Origin: Microbacterium imperiale
GTDB lineage: Bacteria > Actinomycetota > Actinomycetes > Actinomycetales > Microbacteriaceae
Direction: 5' to 3'
DNA: 64,000 nucleotides
NCBI RefSeq assembly: GCF_017876655.1
Contig: NZ_JAGIOK010000001.1
Location: 558,001 to 622,000, forward strand
In this document: positions 1-10,987 of the stretch, one piece after another
Numbering within the stretch: the first letter of the stretch is position 1
How the letters are laid out: each line of letters opens with the position of its first letter
Translations under genes and position numbers: made by a program
Notes under the pieces: model-generated
Database searches by the model: none
Told to the model about the DNA's origin: nothing
What the model saw: only the letters and a program-made list of their open reading frames with translations

Positions 1-14
1 CTCCCCGCGTCTGA

Positions 15-968
15 TCAGGACGCCTTCGCGCTCTTCTTGGCGGCCGGCTTCTTCGCGGTCGACTTCTTCGCCGTCGACGAGCCCGCCGACTTCTTCGCGG
101 TGCTCTTGTCCGACCCCGCGTCCTCGTCGGTGTCGTCGGACGATCGCGAGGCCGAGCCACCGCCGCCGGACGACCCGCCGCGCGCCGCACGGCTGCGCTC
201 GACGCTGGCCCGCAGCGCCTCCATCAGGTCGATGACCTCGCCGCCGTCCTTGTCGCCCTGCTCGCCGAACGTCTCCGAGGTGTCGAGCGCATCACCCTTC
301 TCGAGCTTCGCGTCGATGAGGGTGCGCAGCTCCTCCTGGTACTCGTCGGTGAACGACGCCGGGTCGAAGTCGCTCGAGAAGCTCTCGACGAGGGATGCCG
401 ACAGCTCCAGCTCCTTCGCCGAGATGCGCACCGACTCGTCGAGCGACGGGAACGCCGCCTCGCGCACCTCGTCGGCCCACAGCAGCGTCTGCAGCACCAA
501 GACGTCGCCACGCACGCGCAACGCGGCCAGGCGGGTCTTCTGGCGCAGCGAGAAGCGGACGATCGCGGTGCGGTCGGTCTGCTCGAGCGTCTTGCGCAGC
601 AGCACGTACGACTTGGGCGAGGACGAGTCGGGCTCGAGGTAGTACGCCTTGTCCAGCGTCAGCAGGTCGATCTGCTCGCTCGGCACGAACTCCACGACAT
701 CGATCTCGCGGCTGCGCTCGGACGGCAGCGATGCCAGATCCTCCTTCGTCAGCACGACCGTGCGATCGCCGTCGTCGTATGCGCGGTCGATGTCGGCGTA
801 CGGGACGACTTCGCCATCGATCTCGCAGATGCGCTGGTACCGGATGCGGCCGCCGTCGGCGTTGTGCACCTGGTGCAGCGGGACGTCGTGGTCCTCGGTC
901 GCCGAGTAGACCTTCACCGGCACGTTGACGAGCCCGAAGGTCAGGGCGCCTTTCCAGATCGATCTCAT
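15..968 (-). CDS. ku: Ku protein (bacterial NHEJ DNA-end binding)
   Basis: Homodimeric ring protein that binds double-strand breaks and recruits LigD in non-homologous end joining. The protein opens MRSIWKGALTFGLVNVPVKV, the classic bacterial Ku start, and the conserved core runs to about residue 250. The last ~65 residues are low-complexity: Gly/Ser-rich, then repeated KKS/KKP/AKK units, a basic tail typical of long-form bacterial Ku that helps DNA binding. Length is 317 aa. The open frame continues 41 codons upstream, but that extension is not Ku-like, so the ATG at 968 is chosen. A weak -10-like TGTACT lies 6 nt before it. Divergent from ligD, with about 60 bp between them. Confidence 0.96.
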   Translation of the reverse strand: MRSIWKGALTFGLVNVPVKVYSATEDHDVPLHQVHNADGGRIRYQRICEIDGEVVPYADIDRAYDDGDRTVVLTKEDLASLPSERSREIDVVEFVPSEQIDLLTLDKAYYLEPDSSSPKSYVLLRKTLEQTDRTAIVRFSLRQKTRLAALRVRGDVLVLQTLLWADEVREAAFPSLDESVRISAKELELSASLVESFSSDFDPASFTDEYQEELRTLIDAKLEKGDALDTSETFGEQGDKDGGEVIDLMEALRASVERSRAARGGSSGGGGSASRSSDDTDEDAGSDKSTAKKSAGSSTAKKSTAKKPAAKKSAKAS

Positions 969-1017
969 GAGAGCAGTACACACCGCAACCACCCTCCGCG
1001 ACCAGCGGGTGGCGCAA

Positions 1018-1023
1018 TAGCCT
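1018..1023 (+). promoter_or_regulatory. -10 element of ligD (leaderless)
   Basis: TAGCCT ends 6 nt before GTG 1030, so transcription would start at or next to the start codon. No ribosome binding site is visible. Confidence 0.55.
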
Positions 1024-1029
1024 GTGGTC

Positions 1030-3414
1030 GTGGCAGGAGAGCAGACGGTGCGGGTCGACGGACGCCGCCTGCGCCTGTCGAACCTCGACAAGGTGCTCTA
1101 CCCCGCCACCGGCACCACCAAGGGCGAGGTCATCGCCTACTTCTCGCGCATCGCCCCGCTGATGCTGCCGCATCTCGACCGGCGACCGGTGACCCGCAAG
1201 CGCTGGCCCGAGGGCGTCGAGCAGCCCGACTTCTTCGCCAAGGATCTGGAGCGAGGAGCTCCGACCTGGCTCCCCCGCCTGCCGATCGACCACTCCAGCG
1301 GCTCGAAGGACTATCCCCTGGTCGAAGAGGTGGCCTCGCTCGTCTACCTCGCCCAGGTCGCGAGCCTCGAGCTGCACGTGCCCCAGTGGCGCTTCACGGA
1401 TGCCGGTGCGCGCGGCACCCCCGACCGGCTCGTGCTCGACCTCGACCCGGGTCCCGGGGTCGGGCTGGCGGAGTGCGCCGAGGTGGCGCGGTGGGTGCGC
1501 GACATCCTCGCGGGCATGGGCATGGAGCTGTTCCCCGTCACCAGCGGCAGCAAGGGCATCCACCTCTACGCCGCGCTGACCGGCGATCAGACGAGCGATC
1601 AGGCGTCGGCGTTCGCGAAGGAACTCGCCCGCGCGCTCGAGGCAGACCACCCCGACCTCGTCATCAGTCAGATGACGCGCAGCGCGCGTGCCGGCAAGGT
1701 GTTCCTCGACTGGAGTCAGAACAACGGGTCGAAGACCACGATCGCGCCGTACTCGCTGCGCGGCCGCACCGAGCCCACGGTCGCCGCCCCGCGCACGTGG
1801 GACGAGCTCGACGACCCCGGGCTGCGCCACCTGAGCTTCGACGAGATGCTCGAGCGCGCCGACCGCGTCGGCGATCTGCTGGCCCCTCTCGCCCCGCGCC
1901 GCACGGCACCCCTGGCGCCCTATCTCGCCAAGAGATCGGCGGAGCGCACACCCGAGCCCATGCCGACGGCGGCCGCGCCGGCCCGGCCCGGCGACGCACC
2001 GCGCTTCGTGGTCCAGGAGCACCACGCGCGGCGCCTGCACTACGACCTGCGGCTCGAGCGCGACGGTGTGCTCGTGAGCTGGGCCGTGCCCCGCGGCATC
2101 CCCGACAGCTCGGAGCGCAACCACCTCGCGGTCATGACCGAGCCCCACCCGTTGGAGTACCTCACCTTCGCCGGCGAGATCCCCGCCGGCGAGTACGGCG
2201 CGGGCACGATGAGCATCTGGGACACCGGCACGTACGAGCTCGAGAAGTGGCGCGACGACGAGATCATCTTCACCCTCCGCGGCGCGCGGGGCGGGTGGGA
2301 CGAGAATCCGCGTCTCGTCCTCATCCGCACGAACGGCGCCGGCGAGAAGTCGCAATGGCTCCTGCACCGGATGAAGACGGATGCCGCGGCGCCGACGGTC
2401 ACCGCTCGGGCGCCGATCGAACCCGAGACACCGACAACGCCGGCGTCGGGCCCCGTGGCGCCGATGCTCGCGGTGGCGGCGTCCCCGAGCATCGGCCGCG
2501 CCGCCGCGGGCCGGTGGAGCCCGTGGGTGGAGTTCAAGTGGGACGGCATCCGCGCCATCGCGCAGTGGGACGGCGCCCGGCTCCGCCTCTACGCGCGCAG
2601 CGGCACGGATATCACCGACCGCTACCCCGAACTGACCGACGCCGACCTCGGCCTCGGCCCGGAGCCCCTGACGCTCGACGGCGAGATCGTCGCCCTCGAC
2701 AGCGCGCGGCGGCCGAGCTTCTCGCTGCTGCAGAACCGCATGCACCTCACGAAGGCGCGCGACATCGCCCGTGAGCGCGAGCGCACCCCGGTGGACTATT
2801 TCGTCTTCGACCTGCTGCGCCGCGGCGCCACCGACGTCGCCGCCCGCTCCCTGCGGGAACGGCGCGCGCTGCTCGAGCGGGCGACGGCGGACGCTCGGGC
2901 CCCGCTGACCGTCCCGCCCGTCACCGACGACCTCGACGCCGCCCTCACTGCGGCGCGCGAGCTCGATCTCGAGGGTGCCGTCGTGAAGAACCCCGGCTCG
3001 CGTTACCGCCCCGGCATCCGCTCGGAGGAATGGCTCAAGGTCAAGCTGTCGCGCACGCAGGACGTCATCGTCGGCGGCATCCGTCCGGGAAAGGGCGGGC
3101 GCCGCGGCGGGATCGGGTCGCTGCTGCTCGGCATCCCGGACGAGGAGGGGCTGCGCTACGTCGGCCGCGTCGGATCGGGGTTCTCGGACGCCGAGCTGGC
3201 CCGGCTCGACGCGGCTCTCACGCCGCGACGGTCGGACCGGAATCCCTTCGTGGGCGTCCCGTCCGCGGACGCATCGGACGCCCTCTGGGTCCAGCCGGAC
3301 CTCGTGGGCGAGGTCGAATTCGCCGAGTTCACCCCCGGCGGCACCCTGCGGCACGCCCGGTGGCGGGGCCTGCGCCCCGACCGCGCGGCCGCGGACGTGC
3401 GGCGCGAGGCCTAG
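1030..3414 (+). CDS. ligD: ATP-dependent DNA ligase LigD (POL-PE-LIG)
   Basis: Multifunctional NHEJ ligase, Ku's partner. Domain order is polymerase/primase (about residues 1-300, with the metal-binding DLDPGPG near 137), then 3'-phosphoesterase (about 325-450, FVVQEHHARRLHYDLRLE), then ATP-dependent ligase (about 470-794, nucleotidyl lysine in EFKWDGIR near residue 503). This is the mycobacterial order; Pseudomonas LigD is PE-LIG-POL. The frame also offers GTG at 1024, but TAGCCT at 1018-1023 sits 6 nt before GTG 1030, so a leaderless start at 1030 (794 aa) is preferred. Convergent with rdgB across a palindromic gap. Confidence 0.95.
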   Translation: MAGEQTVRVDGRRLRLSNLDKVLYPATGTTKGEVIAYFSRIAPLMLPHLDRRPVTRKRWPEGVEQPDFFAKDLERGAPTWLPRLPIDHSSGSKDYPLVEEVASLVYLAQVASLELHVPQWRFTDAGARGTPDRLVLDLDPGPGVGLAECAEVARWVRDILAGMGMELFPVTSGSKGIHLYAALTGDQTSDQASAFAKELARALEADHPDLVISQMTRSARAGKVFLDWSQNNGSKTTIAPYSLRGRTEPTVAAPRTWDELDDPGLRHLSFDEMLERADRVGDLLAPLAPRRTAPLAPYLAKRSAERTPEPMPTAAAPARPGDAPRFVVQEHHARRLHYDLRLERDGVLVSWAVPRGIPDSSERNHLAVMTEPHPLEYLTFAGEIPAGEYGAGTMSIWDTGTYELEKWRDDEIIFTLRGARGGWDENPRLVLIRTNGAGEKSQWLLHRMKTDAAAPTVTARAPIEPETPTTPASGPVAPMLAVAASPSIGRAAAGRWSPWVEFKWDGIRAIAQWDGARLRLYARSGTDITDRYPELTDADLGLGPEPLTLDGEIVALDSARRPSFSLLQNRMHLTKARDIARERERTPVDYFVFDLLRRGATDVAARSLRERRALLERATADARAPLTVPPVTDDLDAALTAARELDLEGAVVKNPGSRYRPGIRSEEWLKVKLSRTQDVIVGGIRPGKGGRRGGIGSLLLGIPDEEGLRYVGRVGSGFSDAELARLDAALTPRRSDRNPFVGVPSADASDALWVQPDLVGEVEFAEFTPGGTLRHARWRGLRPDRAAADVRREA

Positions 3415-3451
3415 CCGCGTCGCCCGGGCGCGGGACCCGTCGTGCCGTCGT

Positions 3452-3507
3452 CAGGCTCAACGGTTCGCGTACGACCGTCGGGGACAGCTTCGGCCCCGCT
3501 GAGCCTG
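3452..3507. repeat. Cloverleaf-like palindromic intergenic element
   Basis: Outer arms CAGGCTCA (3452-3459) and TGAGCCTG (3500-3507) are perfect inverted repeats. They enclose two smaller hairpins, ACGGT...ACCGT (3460-3478) and CGGGG...CCCCG. It lies in the 128-bp gap between convergent ligD and rdgB, where it may act as a bidirectional terminator. The CAGGCTCA core resembles the widespread short GACAGGCTCAG-type intergenic repeats of many bacteria; that link is an inference. Confidence 0.5.
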
Positions 3508-3542
3508 CAGACGGAACACCCCCGGCGACCGCGGCGGCGCCG

Positions 3543-4136
3543 TCAGAGCTTGCGGAGCAGCTCCGTGAGCGCCACGAAGGCGCGCGCTCGGTGCGACGCG
3601 GCGTTCTTCTCGGCGGCCGTCCACTCGGCCACCGTGCGCTCGGGCTGCGGCTGGCCGTCGGGGATGAAGACCGGGTCGTAGCCGAAGCCGCCCTCCCCCG
3701 CCGCAGCCGTCGCGAGCCGTCCGGGCCACACGCCTTCGACGACGTGCTCCGCCTCGCCGTCGACCAGAGCGATCACCGACACGAACTGCGCGGCGCGGCG
3801 CGGATCGGCGATGTCGGAGAGCTGATCGAGCAGCAGGGCCGTGTTGGCGGCGGCATCCTTCTGGTGGCCGGCCCAGTAGGCCGAGAAGGCGCCCGGTGCG
3901 CCGCCGAGGGCGTCGACGCAGATGCCGGAGTCGTCCGCGAGCGCGGGCAGCCCCGTGTGGGCGGCCGCCGCGCGGGCCTTGATCAGCGCGTTCTCGGTGA
4001 AGGTGACGCCGTCCTCGACGGGTTCCGGTCCGTCGTAGCCGATCACCTCGAGGTCGGGACGCACCGCCGCGACGATGGCGTGGAACTCCTCGATCTTGTG
4101 GGGGTTGTGGGTGGCCAGGACGATGCGGGCCGTCAT
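3543..4136 (-). CDS. rdgB: RdgB/HAM1 family non-canonical purine NTP pyrophosphatase
   Basis: Hydrolyses dITP, XTP and similar deaminated purine nucleotides to monophosphates, cleaning the nucleotide pool. Family marks: N-terminal [14 protein letters not shown], the [12 protein letters not shown] segment with catalytic Asp residues, [10 protein letters not shown], and the late SHRARA motif. Length is 197 aa, normal for the family. The ATG at 4136 overlaps the stop of rph by 4 nt (ATGA), so the two are translationally coupled in the murI-rph-rdgB unit. That pairing with RNase PH is common in bacteria. Confidence 0.95.
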   Translation of the reverse strand: MTARIVLATHNPHKIEEFHAIVAAVRPDLEVIGYDGPEPVEDGVTFTENALIKARAAAAHTGLPALADDSGICVDALGGAPGAFSAYWAGHQKDAAANTALLLDQLSDIADPRRAAQFVSVIALVDGEAEHVVEGVWPGRLATAAAGEGGFGYDPVFIPDGQPQPERTVAEWTAAEKNAASHRARAFVALTELLRKL

Positions 4137-4864
4137 GCGAGCGTCGCCGCCTGGATGTCGCGCAGCTCGGCGCAGCCGTTCACGCCGAGCTCGAGCAGGG
4201 CGTCGAGCTCGCGCTTGTCGAAGGGAGCGCCCTCGGCGGTGCCCTGCACCTCGACGAACAGACCGCGACCGGTGACGACGACGTTCATGTCGGTCTCGGC
4301 GCGCACGTCCTCGACGTAGGCGAGGTCGAGCATGGGCGTGCCGTCGATGATCCCGACCGACACCGCCGACACCGAGTCGACGAGGGGCGTCGCCCGCTGC
4401 GCGATGAACTTCTGCGAGCGGCCCCACTCGATCGCGTCGGCGAGCGCGACGTACGCGCCGGTGATGGCGGCGGTGCGGGTTCCGCCGTCGGCCTGCAGGA
4501 CGTCGCAGTCGATGACGATCGTGTTCTCGCCCAGCGCCTTGGTGTCGACGACGGCACGCAGCGCGCGTCCGATCAGGCGAGAGATCTCGTGCGTGCGTCC
4601 GCCGACCTTGCCCTTGATCGACTCCCGGTCGTTGCGGCTGTTGGTGGCGCGGGGCAGCATCGCGTACTCGGCCGTCACCCATCCCTTGCCCTTGCCCGTC
4701 AGCCAGCGGGGAACGCCGTTGGTGAACGACGCCGTGCACAGCACCTTGGTGCCGCCGAAGCTGACGAGGGCCGAGCCCTCGGCGTGGGCGCTCCAGCCCC
4801 GTTCGATCGTGACGGTGCGCAGCTGGTCGGCGGTGCGCCCGTCGGCGCGCAGGGAATCGGTCAT
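4133..4864 (-). CDS. rph: Ribonuclease PH
   Basis: Phosphorolytic 3'-5' exoribonuclease that trims tRNA 3' ends. Seen in the 243-aa product: [35 protein letters not shown], the phosphate-binding region [22 protein letters not shown] (here [17 protein letters not shown]) and [21 protein letters not shown] 4864 is preceded at a short distance by a weak GGAGA-like site. Second gene of murI-rph-rdgB: 31 nt after murI, 4-nt overlap with rdgB. Confidence 0.96.
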   Translation of the reverse strand: MTDSLRADGRTADQLRTVTIERGWSAHAEGSALVSFGGTKVLCTASFTNGVPRWLTGKGKGWVTAEYAMLPRATNSRNDRESIKGKVGGRTHEISRLIGRALRAVVDTKALGENTIVIDCDVLQADGGTRTAAITGAYVALADAIEWGRSQKFIAQRATPLVDSVSAVSVGIIDGTPMLDLAYVEDVRAETDMNVVVTGRGLFVEVQGTAEGAPFDKRELDALLELGVNGCAELRDIQAATLA

Positions 4865-4895
4865 GGGATGTCTCCGATCGGAGGGCGGATGAGGG

Positions 4896-5744
4896 TCAGG
4901 ATGCCGGCGGCGCCGCAGCCGGCTTCGGCAGGGTGATCGCGCCCGTCTGCACGAGACGCACCGACGGGACGCCGCGGCCCATGAGGCGGTCGGCGAGGGC
5001 GAGGAAGTCGTCGGCCGAGTCACCGGTCGCTTCGTACACATGGCGCGGGACGGCATCCGGGCTCGCGAGCAGACTCCGCGAGACGAGCTGACGGTAGACG
5101 TCCTTCGCGGTCTCGGAGTCGCTCGAGACGAGCGTCACGTCGGGACCCATCACGTAGCTGATCGCGCCCTCGAGGAAGGGGTAGTGGGTGCAGCCGAGTA
5201 CGAGGGTGTCGACGCCGGCCTCCCGCAGCGGAGCGAGGTACTCCTCCGCGACGGCGAGCACTTCGGGCGACTGCGTGATGCCGGCCTCGACGAACTCGAC
5301 GAAGCGGGGGCAGGATGCGGCGAACACCGACAGGTGCTCGTTGACCTCGAGCATGTCCTGGTAGGCCCGGGAGGCGATGGTCCCCACCGTGCCGATGACG
5401 CCGATGCGCCCGTTGCGCGTGGTCGAGATGGCGGTGCGGACGGCCGGGTTGATCACCTCGACGACGGGTACGTCGTACCGCTCGCGTGCATCGCGCAGCA
5501 GCGCCGACGACGCGGTGTTGCAGGCGATCACGAGCATCTTCACGCCCTCGTCGACGAGTGTGTCGAGCACCTCGAGGCCGTAGCGTCGTACGTCGGCGAT
5601 GGGCTTGGGGCCGTAGGGCGAGTGGGCGGTGTCTCCGATGTAGAGCAGCGACTCCCGCGGCAGCAGCTGCGAGACCGCCCGCGCCACCGTGAGACCGCCG
5701 ACGCCCGAGTCGAAGATGCCGATGGGCGCGTCGTTCACGATCAT
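4896..5744 (-). CDS. murI: Glutamate racemase
   Basis: Interconverts L- and D-glutamate for peptidoglycan synthesis. Catalytic cysteines are visible in the two classic blocks, [10 protein letters not shown] and [13 protein letters not shown]; the N-terminus has [14 protein letters not shown]. Length is 282 aa. ATG 5744 is annotated, but GTG 5738 (giving [12 protein letters not shown]) is a good alternative because TAGGCT at 5747-5752 lies 8 nt before it. First gene of the murI-rph-rdgB unit, divergent from the nicotinate phosphoribosyltransferase gene, with overlapping promoters in a 32-bp gap. Confidence 0.95.
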   Translation of the reverse strand: MIVNDAPIGIFDSGVGGLTVARAVSQLLPRESLLYIGDTAHSPYGPKPIADVRRYGLEVLDTLVDEGVKMLVIACNTASSALLRDARERYDVPVVEVINPAVRTAISTTRNGRIGVIGTVGTIASRAYQDMLEVNEHLSVFAASCPRFVEFVEAGITQSPEVLAVAEEYLAPLREAGVDTLVLGCTHYPFLEGAISYVMGPDVTLVSSDSETAKDVYRQLVSRSLLASPDAVPRHVYEATGDSADDFLALADRLMGRGVPSVRLVQTGAITLPKPAAAPPAS

Positions 5745-5763
5745 CGAGCCTACCCCGCGTCGC

Positions 5764-5769
5764 TACAGT
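5764..5769 (+). promoter_or_regulatory. -10 element of nicotinate phosphoribosyltransferase gene (leaderless)
   Basis: TACAGT followed by 7 nt and ATG 5777. The opposite strand carries TAGGCT (5747-5752) for murI, so the two divergent promoters are interleaved. Confidence 0.55.
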
Positions 5770-5776
5770 GGCAGAC

Positions 5777-7102
5777 ATGACGGCCTCCAGCGCACTGCTC
5801 ACCGACCGGTACGAGATCACGATGCTGCAGGCGGCGTTGCGCGACGGAACGGCCGACCGCCAGTGCGTCTTCGAGGTGTTCGCGCGCCGACTCGCCGGGG
5901 GTCGCCGGTTCGGTGTCGTCGCCGGAACCGGACGCCTTCTGGAGGAGATCGAGAGCTTCCGCTTCGGCGAGGACGAGCTGGACTACCTCGAGCAGCACGG
6001 CGCGATCGACGAGCGCACCCGGCGCTGGCTCGCCGACTACCGCTTCACCGGCAGCATCACCGGATACCGCGAAGGCGAGCTCTACTTCCCGGGCTCCCCC
6101 ATCCTGACGGTCGAGGGCACCTTCGCCGAGGCGGTCGTCCTCGAGACCCTCGTGCTCAGCATCCTGAACTACGACTCCGCCGTCGCCACCGCCGCAGCTC
6201 GCATGGCGATCGCCGCCGGCGACCGTCCGCTCGCCGAGATGGGCTCGCGGCGCGCGCACGAGCGCAGCGCCGTCGCCGCGGCGCGTGCCGCGCACATCGC
6301 CGGGTTCGGCGCCACGAGCAACCTCGAGGCGGGCCGGACGTGGGGCATCCCGACGATGGGCACCGCTGCGCACGCCTGGACGCTGCTGCACGACAGCGAG
6401 GAGGAGGCCTTCCGCAGCCAGATCGAGGCGCTCGGCGTCGAGACCACGCTGCTCGTGGACACCTACGACATCACCGAGGGCGTCGCCACCGCCGTCCGCG
6501 TCGCCGGTCCTGGCCTCGGCGGCGTGCGCATCGACTCGGGCGACCTGCCCACGGTCGCCGCGGACGTGCGCGCACAGCTCGACGAGCTCGGCGCGCACAA
6601 GACGCGCATCACCGTCACGAGCGACCTCGACGAGTACGCGATCGCGGCGCTCGCGGCATCCCCCGTCGACGCGTACGGAGTCGGAACTTCGCTGGTGACC
6701 GGTTCGGGCACGCCTACCGCGGGCATGGTCTACAAGCTCGTCGCGCGTCAGAACGCCGACGGGTCGTGGCTGTCGGTCGCGAAGGCGTCAGCCGACAAGG
6801 TGTCGCACGGCGGTCGGAAGTCGGCGTTCCGCGTCTTGAACGGCGGCACCGCGTCGGAAGAGGTCGTCGTCGTCTCCGACGGCTTCGAGCCGCTCGACAC
6901 TCCCGCCGAGCACCCCGACGCCCGTCCCCTGCAGACGGAGCTCTTCGCCGGCGGACGGCCCGTCGCCGGCTGGACCGGTCCCGACGGCGTACGCGCGGCC
7001 CGCGAGCATCACGCCCGCGTCATCGAGGAGATGCCCGTCCGCGCCCTTGCGCTGAGCCGGTCCGAGCCCGCGATTCCCACGGTCTACCGCGACGCGGACT
7101 GA
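5777..7102 (+). CDS. pncB: Nicotinate phosphoribosyltransferase
   Basis: Converts nicotinate and PRPP to nicotinate mononucleotide in NAD salvage. Family marks: LLTDRYEITMLQAALRDGT at the N-terminus, NYDSAVATAAARM, GTAAHAWTL, LVDTYDITEGV, GVRIDSGDLP and VGTSLVTG, the phosphate-binding end of the type II PRTase barrel. About 441 aa from ATG 5777. GTG 5768 is also in frame, but the TACAGT hexamer 7 nt upstream favours ATG 5777 as a leaderless start. It stands alone between murI and DUF3039 and faces a nested palindrome downstream. Confidence 0.93.
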   Translation: MTASSALLTDRYEITMLQAALRDGTADRQCVFEVFARRLAGGRRFGVVAGTGRLLEEIESFRFGEDELDYLEQHGAIDERTRRWLADYRFTGSITGYREGELYFPGSPILTVEGTFAEAVVLETLVLSILNYDSAVATAAARMAIAAGDRPLAEMGSRRAHERSAVAAARAAHIAGFGATSNLEAGRTWGIPTMGTAAHAWTLLHDSEEEAFRSQIEALGVETTLLVDTYDITEGVATAVRVAGPGLGGVRIDSGDLPTVAADVRAQLDELGAHKTRITVTSDLDEYAIAALAASPVDAYGVGTSLVTGSGTPTAGMVYKLVARQNADGSWLSVAKASADKVSHGGRKSAFRVLNGGTASEEVVVVSDGFEPLDTPAEHPDARPLQTELFAGGRPVAGWTGPDGVRAAREHHARVIEEMPVRALALSRSEPAIPTVYRDAD

Positions 7103-7122
7103 CGCGCGGAGCCCCAGAACGC

Positions 7123-7187
7123 CGAGAACGCACCCTCGCAGCGAGAAGGCCCGGGGGGCGCGTTCTCGGGCGGAGGGTGCGTTCTCG
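7123..7187. repeat. Nested (double-stem) palindrome, probable bidirectional terminator
   Basis: Outer arms of 15 bp at 7123-7137 and 7173-7187 (GAGAACGCACCCTC against GAGGGTGCGTTCTC) are perfect. An inner stem CGAGAA/TTCTCG (7142-7147, 7163-7168) lies inside them. It sits in the 100-bp gap between the convergent nicotinate phosphoribosyltransferase and DUF3039 genes. Confidence 0.6.
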
Positions 7188-7202
7188 AGTGGTCGCGACG
7201 CG

Positions 7203-7469
7203 TCAGCGCGTCATCGACTCGTAGATCTCCTTGCACGTAGGGCAGACCGGGAACTTCTCGGGGTCGCGCCCCGGCGTCCACTTCTTGCCGCACAGTGCCC
7301 GCACCGGCTTGCCGGTGATCGCCGACTCGAGGATCTTGTCCTTCTTGACGTAGTGCGAGAAACGCTCGTGGTCGCCCGGCTCGATCGACTCCTCGCGGAT
7401 GAGCTCCTCGAGCTCACGGTCGAGGGTCGCGAGACCACCCTGGTCGGGAGAATCGAGAGGAGTGCTCAT
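7203..7469 (-). CDS. DUF3039 domain-containing protein
   Basis: Small 88-aa actinobacterial protein of unknown function. It has the family pattern HYVKKDKILESAITGKPVRALCGKKW followed by FPVCPTCKEIY. The single Cys in the first block and the CPTC pair suggest a small metal-binding knuckle; this is inference. TAGAAT at 7476-7481 lies 6 nt upstream of ATG 7469, a leaderless start. Downstream it faces the nested palindrome at 7123-7187. Confidence 0.88.
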   Translation of the reverse strand: MSTPLDSPDQGGLATLDRELEELIREESIEPGDHERFSHYVKKDKILESAITGKPVRALCGKKWTPGRDPEKFPVCPTCKEIYESMTR

Positions 7470-7475
7470 GCCGGA

Positions 7476-7481
7476 ATTCTA
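7476..7481 (-). promoter_or_regulatory. -10 element of DUF3039 gene (leaderless)
   Basis: TAGAAT on the minus strand, 6 nt before ATG 7469, one base from the sigma-70 consensus. Confidence 0.6.
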
Positions 7482-7492
7482 TCCGCGAACCC

Positions 7493-9003
7493 TCAGGTGG
7501 TCTCGGCGAATGCCATCAGGCGGTCACCCCGCCGATCGAACACGGCGCCGCCGATGAGGATGCCCACGACCAGCACGAGGATGCCGGTGCCCAGGCCGAC
7601 CCCGAGCGCCCACCACTGCGCGTCAGGGGTCCCCTGCAGGAAGCGCCAGCCCCACCAGAGGGCCGGGACCGCCGCCACGATGGTTCCCACCAGGACGAAG
7701 CCCTGCGAGAGCCCGCCGCCCGTTCGCTGAGGCTGCTGGAACGGACTGTCGCCGTGCCGGGCCACGGCGTACGGCGCCACGACGGAGGCGATCGACGACA
7801 GCCCCAGGCCGCCCAGCAACAGCGCGCTGCACACGCCCACCATGGCCGGCAGTACGGACCAGTCGTCGTGGATGCCGACGCCGACCGGGATCGCGATCGC
7901 CAGCAGCGGCAGCGCGACGAGGAACAGCGGAACGAGTCGCCCCACGCGGTCGGAGACGCCGCGCACCGCGCTCGAGATGTGCAGCCAGACCGCCGAACCG
8001 TCGTAGGCGAGGTCGTTGTGCACGAGCCAGCCGAGGAAGAGCGCGATGACCGGAGCCGGAATGAGCGCCGCCGTCTCGCGCGAGACGCCGACGATCACGA
8101 GCGGGACCACCACGACGATGGCGGCGATCGGGATGATGACGATGTCGACGAGGTAGCGGGGATCGCGCAGCCAGTAGATCAGCGAGCGAGCGGCGACGGC
8201 GCCGCCCGGAGTGCCGGGGGTCACGGTGAACCACCCGAGACCGCGGCGCTCGCGGACCGAGACGGGGCGTTCCGTCCGGGTCAGCATGTGCCGGACGATG
8301 AGGGCCCACGCCGCGCCGAGGGCGACCGGCGTCAGGAGTGCGACCGCGACGACGCCGGGTGTCGGCGCGAGGGGCAGCACCCACGCGGCGCCCAGAGGCG
8401 TCGCCGCCAGGACGTCGACGGCGGACTGCAGCGCCGGTGGAACGCCGCCGGCCCAATTCAGCGACGCCAAGAACACGGCGACGGGGATCGCGATGACGGC
8501 CAGGCCCAGCACCAGCAGCGACGTCAGCTCGCGTGAACGGCGATCGGCGAGCACGAGGGCGGCCAGGCCGAGGGCGACTCGGGCGAGCAGAAGCTGCGTG
8601 ACCACCAGCAGGGCAGCGGCGAACCCGGACGCCGCCGCGGCGACTCCGTGCGCCGACCAGGTGAGGGCGACGAATACCGCGACCACGATGAGCGCCGCCG
8701 ACGGCAGGCTGAGCGGCGACGCCAGCGCCGTCGCTCCGGCGACGGAGCGCCAGCCGCGGCCCGTCACAGCGAAGCGGCGGGGATCCAGCGGATCGCGCAC
8801 GGGCGCGATGAGCGGCACCAGGGCGAAGCACAGCGTCACGGCGGATCCGCCGATCCCGAGCACGACGAACGTGCTCGTCGACGGGGCGTCCTGGAGCCGG
8901 ACCAGAGCGAAGCACGCGCCGGCAGCCAGCACGAGCGCTCCCGTCAGCGCGGCGATGGCGCGGGTGCGCTGATACCGCAGCGCGCCCAGCAGGAGCGCGA
9001 GCC

Positions 9004-9028
<25 letters not shown>
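7493..9028 (-). CDS. ABC transporter permease (multi-pass membrane protein)
   Basis: 511-aa highly hydrophobic protein with roughly a dozen predicted membrane segments, e.g. [36 protein letters not shown] and the C-terminal [19 protein letters not shown]. No enzymatic motif is seen. GTG 9028 lies within the 3' end of the upstream ATPase gene (25-nt overlap), so the two are almost certainly one exporter. The substrate cannot be read from the sequence. The fold resembles the large membrane subunits of actinobacterial ABC-2-like exporters; that assignment is an inference. Confidence 0.8.
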
Positions 9029-10782
<1,754 letters not shown>

Positions 10783-10987
10783 TCGACCAACCTATCAAGG
10801 GGGCCGTGTTTGCCCCGGCCCCTCGTCATCGGGAGTAGCTGTGAAATGAGCTACCAGCAAGGTCACGAAAGCGCAACGGCCGGAGGCGTTACTGCGACCT
10901 CTCAGGAGTCATCGCTACCATGAAGGATCGGCTTGCCGGGTGACGCCCTGGTGAACCCTGCTCTAAATCGTAACTTCGGGAGATGTC
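10783..10987. other. Longest non-coding gap in the window (205 bp)
   Basis: Divergent gap between the ABC ATPase and the nucleotidyltransferase. It holds the ATPase -10 element (10789-10794). It also holds a 6-bp hairpin, GTAGCT (10835-10840) against AGCTAC (10849-10854), with an 8-nt loop. A possible -10 (TAACTT at 10971-10976) and a clear GGGAGA ribosome site (10978-10983) serve the + strand gene. I recognise no riboswitch or known RNA. Confidence 0.45.
10789..10794 (-). promoter_or_regulatory. -10 element of the ABC ATPase gene (leaderless)
   Basis: TAGGTT on the minus strand with 6 nt to GTG 10782. Confidence 0.55.

Noticed and set aside
292-3354. Very long minus-strand open frame (over 1000 codons) opposite ligD
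   Set aside because: It is the antisense shadow of ligD in GC-rich DNA. The sense strand has all LigD motifs; the antisense product is Arg/Gly-rich without family marks.
10783-10987. Riboswitch or structured RNA upstream of the nucleotidyltransferase
   Set aside because: Only one 6-bp hairpin is visible and no known riboswitch core. A covariance search would be decisive.
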